Made by a program: the position numbers and the translations under genes. Shown piece by piece: positions 55,504 through 64,000 of a stretch of 64,000 nt of DNA. The notes beneath the pieces are model-generated. The model was given only the letters and a program-made list of their open reading frames with translations. It searched no databases and was not told the origin of the DNA. Origin of the DNA: Ambrosia x helenae (lineage: Eukaryota; Streptophyta; Magnoliopsida; Asterales; Asteraceae); contig CM061226.1 in NCBI GenBank assembly GCA_030844895.1, positions 46,756,238 through 46,820,237 on the forward strand, read 5' to 3'. Positions within the stretch are counted from its first letter, which is position 1. Every line of letters begins with the position of its first letter.

Positions 55504-57782
55504 GATTGGTATCAGAGCCATGGTTATAGGGAATTAGGTTATTAGAAAAAAAAAATAATCTAGTCTATAACCATAGGATTTTAACCAGTAATTGCTCCTT
55601 TTACTTGCAACCTTACGTGTTTATATTCTCTATTTTACTTCTTATCCTTACTTTAGTCCCTACAAGAAGAGTGCTCTCCATCACAAGATCTACTCTTATA
55701 CTAATAGGACAAATCCTCAGGTTTAGCCTGAACCACCTTGAAGATCTCGTCGAAGTTCTAGATTTTAATAACGAACACGTGCAATCTGGAAGGGTGAACG
55801 CCTGTATTCTGAGTTTTCTGTCTAGGACTGGCATTGCGCATATATCCCAGTCAGACGAGGGACCCGGATGCCTACCTGGGAATTCTCGGGATGAGTGTTC
55901 ACTTATAGGCTAAAGCATGTCTTCACTATGTTATTAGAATCTAGAAGCTTTGATAAGTCAACGTTTTCATTTATTCGTTTTAATTAATGAATAGATGATT
56001 ACACTCACTTCCCTTAAAACTAAGCTCTAAAATCTCAAAATTTTACAGCTTAAATCAATCTCATATCATAACCATCTATGGATTTCACAATCACACTTCA
56101 CCTTACCATCTTAGCCACTTTTTAAATATTCAACACTCTACCCAAATCATATTATTTCATTTCTTCACATGTTACTTATTTTTTAAAAACTATAACCTCA
56201 TACCTTAGCACAAACTAAAGATTTCTAAATCTTATTGTATTTTCATTACCTAGTAACTTTACAAAGTACATATTTTTGTCAAAAGATGTCCTCGAACTTA
56301 AATTCAATTGTTTATTTATTGACGTAACAAACAATTTTCTATATAATGCTTTAAACTATTAAAGATCACTTAATAGAACCTTGATCTTCAAAACCTAATG
56401 TCATGTTTGAAATCTCCAACTAACGGGAATATTTTAATCAAAGCCCACTTAGCTTGTATTATTTAACAACTTTTGCTTTATGTATAAAACCAATTTTGAA
56501 AATAAGATTTTTTTTTCCATAGGAATAATATCTAGTCTCTAAATTCTCCATCGACACTCACTCATTTTCAACTTGTTCAAATTTTTACAATATTTGGCAT
56601 ATACCACAATCATGTTTTCTTATACACTTGATTATAACCTTTGATCCAAGCCCCAAAAGTTACACTGCTACATAATCTCCTTACTATAAAATAAACTCTT
56701 TATAAACTATCTTCACATTCACTATCTCTCACAACCTTGATACTGCTTCAAGATTTTTCATCATCGTCTCAAGAACTAAATTCATATCCTTCACCTTCTC
56801 ACACATGAGCTAGTTACCCATGATAACCAAACTATTGAAACTTGATTGTGTGTTGCATCAAACATAATCCTTAGTTATACATGAGGATTCGATTATCTAC
56901 TATATTTAAACATTTGATACTAGAAATCATGGAATATAAACTATTTGCTATAGACACACCTAGAGTCATTAACCTTGTCTAGGACAACACTATTACAACT
57001 CGCATGCTATGCTTGATACTTGATTGTTTATATGTACATATTATCAATTTGCAATTTATGTGTGAAATAATTGGTACACTTAATCAAACAACTGGTAGAG
57101 GATGAAGTACTTGCTCAACAGTTAGTTGAGTACCAAATAACCTACTCAATGATTGGTAGAGGTCATCATGCCTGCTCAACAGTCGGTAGAGGCCCTACAA
57201 CCTGCTCAACGACTGGTAGAGGCTATCGCACCTGCTCAACAATCGGTAGAGGTTCTTACTCACTGGCTGATAGAAGTCTTTTTCCTACTCAACAGTTGGA
57301 CTCATTTTTGGATACATTGTAAACGATTCAATCACAAGGTTATTTTGCATTACTTACATGTGTGTTTAGAGTCATAGAAGGACACAAAACCCTAATGTAA
57401 GGTAAATTGGTGATTGCGGTCCGGAACGTAATCATGAATTTACAGGTACGTTAAGGTAGTGTGAAATTCTAATAAGGTTTTAGTAGTTCATTTGGTTTTC
57501 ATATAGCCAATCAATTCATGCATTTCTTATAAGATTCCTAAAACATAAGTTTAGTATTTTGCTAGATTCTTATGCTTCTTGCTACTTCAGACGAACCTAA
57601 TCCAATCCTTAAAACTCACATCTCAAACCTCTTATCCAAATTATTCGAAACAAATTATTCTATTACCTATAAATTCATGCCGTGCCTTAGCCCAAACCAC
57701 AGCTGCCTTAATTTCTACCTAATCAACCTCAAACCTGTGTTTTTAATAACTTCGGGACGAAGTTTCCAAAAGTAGGGGAGAC
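55504..57782 (+). mobile_element. Internal region of the 54 kb gypsy element, non-coding
   Basis: Only short readings are found. One at 55,605-55,913 may be a relic of a gag start. Near the 3' end (57,090-57,290) a 30-bp repeat with words like CTGCTCAACAGTCGGTAGAG can be read in frame as ten-residue PAQQSVEALQ-type repeats. From 57,061 the sequence matches 3,125-3,855. Confidence 0.7.
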
Positions 57783-59172
57783 TGTAACATCGCGAATTTC
57801 CCCTAATTTTTTTTGATAAAAAGAATGTATTGTTTTAAACAATATATGTTTTAAATACCTTAAACTAATAATTATTTGTATCTCGACACTTTTGTACGTT
57901 TAAAAAATATTTCGAGTCACTTTCGGGCTTATATAATCATATTATGAATTTAGAATAATATAGTTTTAGGGAAATAATTACCAAAAAAAGATTTGTGTGG
58001 ACCGGGACTCGAACCTGCGTCCACAGCCAACCAAACCAACACACAGTGACAACCAACTGAGCCAACTATCATCTTGTGTAGTATTTTAGAAGAAAATAAA
58101 CTTAACACATTCCTTAAATTGATTAGTCAAAGTCTTAGTCAAACAGTCAAAGTCTTAGTCAAACAGTCAAAGTCTTAGTCAAATAGTCAATTCATCATAA
58201 AACCTTACTTTATGATGTTGACCAATTTTAATGGCTAATTGACTCCAAAACTAGTATAAAAACCCACCTATGACCCATTATACTTTGCACCTCTAAATCG
58301 ATTGTTTCAATCTGATTAAACTTTCCCTCATACCTTTCTTCTATAGTCTATTACTTCTACAATTGAAGCTTTGATTATAAGCTCTTGTAATTGGCGAATT
58401 GGAAGCTTGATATTCTTTCTTTTTCGTTTTCTTCAATTTGGACTAGCTACGTTGTTGAGTCTTTGGGATTCGCCTCGCATACATTCACAACACATTATTC
58501 TATGTTTTTCACGAGACATAACATTTTGCTAAGGTGAGTTTACATAGCCCCTTTTTCTCTTTTACATTTTTGGGGTGAAACATGTTTAAACATTTTATAC
58601 ACTATCATTTACTCATTCTTACTTGTGATTCAATTACACTATCATTTACTCATTCTATCATTTGACTGTAACAAAAAGACACAGTACAATCATTAACATT
58701 GATCAAGCCGCCTGTTTAGATTATAGCGCTATAGGTCTGACAAACCCATCCCCCCGCATAAATTCAGGGATGATCGATAACAGTAACAACATTTAACTAA
58801 CTTGCGAGTTAGTCATCAGTCGACACAAGGTTTGATTGTACAAAGACGCATTGTTACATGTCGGACTCATACTCTATCATCATACAACTGTGATTGTTGT
58901 ACAAACTATTGTTATCAATTATATTAAAAAACCTATGTATTCTCACCAACTTTTGTTGACCCAAAAATATTTTCAAACTTAACATGTTTCAGGTTATACT
59001 TGCTTGAAGATTGAGTTAATGCTTGAAGATGTGTGCATAATATTATTCATTTTGATGTACGAATTCTTGTAGAACAATTGTATGTAATTTATTTAAATCA
59101 ATTAATGAAATTTATTATTCACCATGAGCTATTGAACAATCGTCAATACGTGACATCCCGATGTTTCCGCCA
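57783..59172 (+). repeat. Gypsy 3' LTR, truncated at its end
   Basis: It is near-identical to the 5' LTR until TTTCCGCCA at 59,172, after which GATGGGTTTTCC of the LINE follows. About 17 terminal bases and any target duplication are lost. Confidence 0.92.
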
Positions 59173-60490
59173 GATGGGTTTTCCTAATAAATGGTGTCTT
59201 TGGATTATGGGTATTTTGAAGTCGGCTAGATCCTCGGTCTTGGTTAATGGTTCACCCACTTATGAGTTCCAGTGTGAAAAAGGAGTGAGACAAGGATATC
59301 CTCTTTCTCCTTTCTTATTCCTCATCGTTATGGAGGCTCTTTCTTGCATTTTCGACAAAGCTTGTGACTTGGGAAAGTTCAAGGGGGTTAAAGCATCCAA
59401 CGGAGGTCCTAGGATCTCTCATTTGTTGTATGCAGACGACGCCTTAATTATTGGTGAGTGGTCGGAAGAGAATATGCAACAGACGACCAGATTACTCAGA
59501 ATATTTTACCTGTGCTCGGGCTTGAAGATCAATCTCAACAAGTCTCTTTTATTTGGTATTGGAGTTAATGGGTCTGAGGTGGAAGATATGTCGGCTCTAT
59601 TAGGCTGCAAAACAGGGGAGTTTCCATTTGAATACCTTGGTATAAAAGTTGGGGCCAACATGAATCTAGCTTGTCACTGGTCACCGGTTCTCGATACGGT
59701 GAAGTCGCGTCTATCTAGCTGGAAATCTAAAACACTTTCTATAGGTGGCAGGCTAACTCTGATTAAGTCGGTCTTGTCCAGTCTACCTATCTATTATTTC
59801 TCTCTTTATAAAGCTCCAGTCAAGGTGTTAGATCAAATTGAGAAAATTATGAAAGCTTTCTTATGGGCCGGAACTGAAGACATAAGGAAAATCCATTGGG
59901 TAGCTTGGGACATTGTCACAACCCAAATAAAAGATGGAGGTCTGGGTGTAGCCAAACTTGCGGATGTTAATTTCGCTCTCATATCTAAATGGGCGTGGAG
60001 GTTTTTCAATGAAAAAAGGAGTCTTTGGCGTAAGGTTATTCAAGATATCCCTGAAGGTAAAGGGCGATGGATTTTTCTCCCTTTAAAGAAGTTGGTCACC
60101 GGCTGCTGGAAAACCATTGCCACTTGCCTGTCGAGATCTATGGCCTTAGGTTCTTTGGTTCAGTCTTTTTTAAAATGCAGGATTGGTGATGGATCAGAGG
60201 CTCGGTTCTGGTTTGACAACTGGTTAGGTTTGACATCACTCAAAAGTTAGGCTATTTGGAAGGCTAGGAACGAGAAGGTGTTTGAGGGGACCACTCCAAA
60301 AGTTGGGAATATAGTAGCGTCTATTAAATCTCTATCGTTTTTATGGTTGAAACATAGATCCAAATTTAAAACTATTAGGTGGAATGAGTGGGTCAAATAC
60401 CACATGTACATGTTGTAATTGGCGTGTTTTTTTGGTAGTCCTCGTTTTGAGGACTAGCTTTGTGTGAATGAAATTTACTCTTAAAAAAAA
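59173..60490 (+). pseudogene. LINE ORF2 RT (palm to thumb) and 3' end
   Basis: The LINE reading starts at MGFPNKWCLWIMG and shows CEKGVRQGYPLSPFLF, HLLYADDALIIG (catalytic YADD), GLKINLNKSLLFGI, FEYLGIKVG and HWVAWDIVTTQIKDGGLGV. After WLGLTSLKS comes a stop and then AIWKARNEKVFEG, which normally lies several hundred residues further on, so most of the zf-RVT domain is deleted. WNEWVKYHM, a short 3' UTR and a poly-A at about 60,483 close the element. The ATG at 59,033 lies in the LTR and is not the natural start. Confidence 0.88.
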
Positions 60491-62228
60491 AGGACGTAAT
60501 ATAAAAAAAAACAATAATATAACAATTTACAAAAATGTAATTTACAATAATATTTAGGTATCATTAAATAGGGTTTTATCCAATTAGATTAGGAGAGAGA
60601 CAAGAGTTGATATAAATAAAGAAAAGTACCCATGTTGGTAAATACTTTTTAAAGTACTGGTAAATATTTTTTGTAAGTACAGTAGTTTAGGAAAAACTCA
60701 ACTTTTCATGCAATAATATTCTCACTGTAATTGTCGATGAAGTTGAAAAATTCTGTCACAATCTTGTTTACAATTGTGTGTGATTTAATGAACCATCAAA
60801 GTGCCCAACAGGGATGCTATAACACGAACAATTCAGGACAATGAACACTAATCAATGTGTGGAATCCATCGACTAGAGTATAAGAATCAGTAATCAAACA
60901 ATAAAAAGATAAAATGGTTTTCAGATTGCTTGAAACAAGCGTGAAGCATGCACTTGATGACAATTGTCCAAGTCTACGCTTCACAAGGATCAACAACTTT
61001 TATATAGGCCAATACCCATTACACACTTTAGATCACTGAAGTGTCTGACTTTGGGAGTGATTTGCTAAAGTATGCGTTTTCATAACCCGAACCGCGACTT
61101 TCACAAAAACATACAAACAAAATCCTATTACAATCTATTGAACACATCAACTTTTCAGGTCCTAAAGTTTATGTTGTCAATCTCCTCATTTTGTAAGCCC
61201 AAAAACCATTATGCAATCATCATCAACTCTTTAAAACCAATTATCAATGTCTGGGCATTTTAACTCTTTACTGCTACCAACATGCACCCCTTATTTAACA
61301 CACATATCTACCAGTACCATATTATGCAGATATCATGCAATACCGACATACTTTCCAGTGAAATTCCGCAAGTATCTGGGATCTATCAATCTACCATCAT
61401 CTTCTTCTTCTACTCTTCCATCAATGACTAAACACAAACACAATGTCACAAGTATGCTCATCAAAGTACTAACTGTTGAGATTGTCAAGAAGATCCTAAT
61501 TCATCTTCTTCATTTCTTCTCTCTTTTCTTTTTAGGATAACAAACAAACCAATGTCTTAAACGGGATTTAAACCCTCCACATCCCACTTTGATTACATTC
61601 AAGCATTATAATTTGTATTTATTATGTTGACACAAATTCAAAATTTTTAAATATTTTAGATATTCAATTGAATTATCGCCTAATATAATCACAAAACAAT
61701 CATTAAACATACACGACGTGTGTTTAAGATTTTAAACATCAACGGTTGAATAGACAACATAATTATAAATAACTAATATACTATCAGGCTAAACATATTA
61801 CCTTCCTAAAGTTTCACCCAATTGTAGGCCTAATTCCAGCACATGATTGGGTTAATCCTCTCCATTCTACAAGAAAAAATGAAAAACAAAAGCTTGTCAA
61901 ATACTAAGATGACAGATGAATACAATTATATACTCATCTGTAAAACGAGTCAAGTAAAAAAAATAGTAATGTTTGATACATGTGAAGCAGACGGGTTGAC
62001 CCGTAAACAGCTATTGCTAGTATGTTAAAAAGGATTACAAAACTATATCAACGTTATATATATCAAATGAAATGTGCCAACATGTGTTTTAGCCTGCATT
62101 AAAACCTTTTGACCCATCCTCTTTGTGCTGACTTTTGTTAAGGTTCGACGTTAGAAATGAAACATAACCCAAAACAACCCAAAGTAAATGACCAAACAGC
62201 CACATGCAGAAACATATTTATTTACCTA
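60491..62228. other. Intergenic region, no gene recognised
   Basis: AT-rich sequence with only short chance ORFs. A TATATAGG word near 61,003 and TTTATATAGGCC context resemble LTR promoter sequence, but no LTR ends were found. This region lies downstream of the PRT1-like gene and should contain its 3' UTR. Confidence 0.5.
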
Positions 62229-64000
62229 TCACACAGCGGTCTCATTGCTACTTTGACCTCTTGAGTCAATTGCAGATTCCGTTGGACCATCACCATCACC
62301 ATCACCATCACCACCACCACCACCACCACCACCACCACCACCTATTTCAACATCAACATCAAGAGGATGAGATGCAGATGCTAGAGTTCGATTACGAGAA
62401 GCAGAAAGAACATCCAACTGTCCACTTAACAGTCTGTAAATAACATCTTGGTTTATAACTGCTTTGACCAACTCAAGCCGGTGTTGTGAGGTGTGTTTCT
62501 GATTAAACCTGCCAGGAACCTTTGTACCTATTTTATAGCAATCTCCACAAAGATCATAACTGTTTTTTTCCTTGCAATCTTTACACTGATATCTATATCC
62601 AATTATTGGATACATCTGTCAAAAAAATCAATTATTCATTTTGAGCGAAATTTTCTAATTGTGTTTTAGTTAACAAAAGGTGAAAAATTACAAACTTTAA
62701 AGTAATTTAATGCATTAGTAATGTTAACTATTTTTCTTTACCTGAGTTTTAATCAATTTTAAGATTTAACTTTCGTTGATGATTCTTAGCCAAATAAATT
62801 TCACTGGTTTATGTGTGTGGCTTAATAATCTCTAATGTCCAAAGGGAAAAATAGCTAAAAAGAGAATGGGTCAAATGGTTGAAAGTATGCCCAAAGACTA
62901 TTCTTAGTGCATAGGCATACAATCTCGAATCGTTTTCATTCTTAGTATTATTATTCTTATAAGTTATAGTGACTTCTAATTATGTTTAAGAAATTAATAT
63001 ATAATTCATTGTTAAAATGAGAAAAAAGTGTTTGCATGGCAACCCCATCCAATCAGTTTCAACCCTAAATGATTTAACCCGTTACCCAAACTGCCCAAAC
63101 GGGTGAATTTGGTTAACCATGTTGAAAGTCGCCCAAAGTCTCTTAGTGCATACACTCTCATTAAGGGTTTTTATTTTTAGTATTATTATCCTAATGATAT
63201 TTGGTTTTTTAATCATGAATAACACGTTAAATACATAATGCTCTTGAAAATGGACAAAATGTGTTTGCATTTCAAACCAATACGCTTAAACAGTTAGTCA
63301 ATTACCAAGCCTACCCAAGTAGGTCAAATGATTGATAGGGTTGAAAGCTGCCCAAAATCTATTCTTGGTGCTTACAATGTCATAAATCAATTTTTTTTTA
63401 TTCATAACAGTATTATTCCAATAACATTTTTAAACCATCATTAAGGCATTAAATTTGTAATTTAATTAAAAAAATGGACAAGAAGTGTTTGCATGTCAAC
63501 CCAAATCAACCCAGCCCCTTTCAATCCATAATGCTTTAACCAGTTACCCAACCCGCCCAAACCACCCATCTTGCCACCTCATATAATACAACCATCCCAT
63601 GATGGATTAAAGAAACCTACCTAACAAGACATAATATTCTCCTAAGTATCTTAATAGATTATAAATCTCACTTGTTAGTATTAGATGGATTTATTAAGGA
63701 AAGATCGCAGGAAAGCATAATTAGAAAAATAACTTACCCCACACATATCACAGCCAACCCCTGGATGATATTTGGAACCATGAACGGCCCACCACTGAAG
63801 AAAATTCTCTCCGGGTGGATATGAAAACTTGGTACCTTGCTCATTAGCTTCTGATTAACGCAAACGAAATATTTTCAACTTTGAATCACTACTTGAAAAT
63901 TGAAAGAATGTAAATTACACAAAAAGGTAACTAACTTCTGTCCAATTTCTGTTCCAGGTAACATACTTTCTTTGCATACCAAATACCTTTAAACTTGTTC
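62229..64000 (-). CDS. PRT1: PRT1-like N-degron E3 ubiquitin ligase, 3' exons (gene runs off the window)
   Basis: Three exons are visible on the minus strand: at least 64,000-63,936, 63,850-63,738 and 62,615-62,229, joined by GT-AG introns of 85 and 1,122 bp with consistent phase. The spliced reading ends in a ZZ-type zinc finger: GVGCDMCG, then MYPIIGYRYQCKDCKEK, YDLCGDCYK and VPGRFNQKHTSQHRLEL. The four CxxC pairs and two His fit the ZZ fold, and the wording closely recalls plant PRT1, which has two RING fingers followed by a C-terminal ZZ. The tail carries poly-Gly and Gly-Asp repeats and ends SNETAV. Known role of PRT1: ubiquitylation of proteins with aromatic N-terminal residues. The RING exons are outside the window, so the identification rests on the ZZ part. 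Confidence 0.75.
62287..62343. repeat. CAC/CAT trinucleotide repeat in the PRT1-like coding exon
   Basis: Plus-strand (CAC)n with interspersed CAT encodes, on the minus strand, eleven Gly residues followed by alternating Asp-Gly. Being coding, it is a likely length polymorphism. Confidence 0.92.
62616..63737 (-). other. PRT1-like intron with three diverged repeat copies
   Basis: 1,122 bp between donor GTAAGT (63,737) and acceptor TTTTTTGACAG (62,616). Three related blocks of about 230 bp begin near 62,865, 63,105 and 63,320, each with GGTTGAAAG or similar, GCCCAAAG/A, TTAGTGCAT-like and TATTATT words. No gene lies inside. Confidence 0.6.

Larger units (their letters stand above)
54098..59172 (+). 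mobile_element. Young, non-coding Ty3/gypsy-type element inserted in a LINE
   Basis: The 5' LTR is 54,098-55,503 (TGTAACA...TGTTACA) and the iMet primer binding site TGGTATCAGAGCC follows at 55,507-55,519. The internal region is only 2.28 kb and has no recognisable gag or pol; a polypurine tract AAAAGTAGGGGAGAC leads into the 3' LTR at 57,783. The 3' LTR stops at 59,172, about 17 bp short of its expected TGTTACA end, and runs straight into LINE RT sequence. The LTRs differ at about ten sites plus a few indels over 1.39 kb (under 1%). Confidence 0.9.

Noticed and set aside
55605..55913. A small hydrophobic protein in the gypsy interior
   Set aside because: The reading overlaps a degenerate gag-like start in other frames and has no conserved counterpart in the 3.1-5.6 kb copy.
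59033..59172. Natural start of the LINE ORF at the ATG in the LTR
   Set aside because: The first 46 codons of that open frame are LTR sequence, also present in the 5' LTR; the fusion is a junction artefact of the deletion.

Overview
This is a 64 kb stretch of plant nuclear DNA, gene-poor and built mostly from nested transposable elements. Introns, LTR retrotransposons, plant LINEs, hAT elements and Helitrons all point to a flowering plant. The style of the repeats suggests a eudicot, plausibly Asteraceae; this is an inference from memory of such repeats, not a database result. Only two host genes are visible, both on the minus strand: a four-exon gene for cytosolic ribosomal protein uL13 (RPL13A, 50.8-52.2 kb) with an in-frame stop in its last exon, and the 3' end of a PRT1-like N-degron ubiquitin ligase gene (62.2-64.0 kb, running off the window).

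Layout. 0-3.1 kb: a complete 2.58 kb minus-strand Ty3/gypsy LTR. 3.1-5.65 kb: 3' end of a plus-strand gypsy element and part of its LTR. 5.65-8.14 kb: a broken LINE (ORF1, endonuclease, start of RT). 8.1-10.4 kb: a small Copia LTR and non-coding relics. 10.4-12.76 kb: repeat R1 copy A. 12.96-22.9 kb: a gypsy LTR remnant interrupted by a complete 9.1 kb Copia element (5-bp target duplication) whose reverse transcriptase core is missing and replaced by other coding sequence; a 671 bp hAT element sits 11 bp beyond its end. 23.8-32.6 kb: LINE fragments on both strands, interrupted by a long-TIR element and by R1 copy B. 32.7-33.5 kb: a decayed Harbinger-like Myb/SANT ORF. 33.84-50.28 kb: two head-to-tail Helitrons sharing one target site; the first holds a 2.4 kb hAT element packed with a GC-rich minisatellite, the second a complete, young 10.5 kb Tat-lineage gypsy element with gag-pol on the plus strand and an antisense multi-exon ORF. 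50.8-52.3 kb: RPL13A. 53.1-60.5 kb: a LINE interrupted by a young non-coding gypsy element, with a deletion at the 3' junction. 60.5-62.2 kb: no gene seen. 62.2-64 kb: the PRT1-like gene end.

Most coding capacity belongs to retrotransposons. The Tat element carries gag, protease, RT, two RNase H domains and integrase in one frame if two short GT-AG introns are removed and one TGA is ignored. The Copia element lacks the RT catalytic motifs and would need help in trans. The gypsy element at 54.1-59.2 kb has almost identical LTRs but no recognisable proteins, so it too would have moved in trans. The points most worth following are the Helitron concatemer, the Tat introns and antisense gene, the Copia RT replacement, Pol III-like boxes inside gypsy LTRs, and a shared TTCGACC motif grammar in LTRs of unrelated superfamilies.
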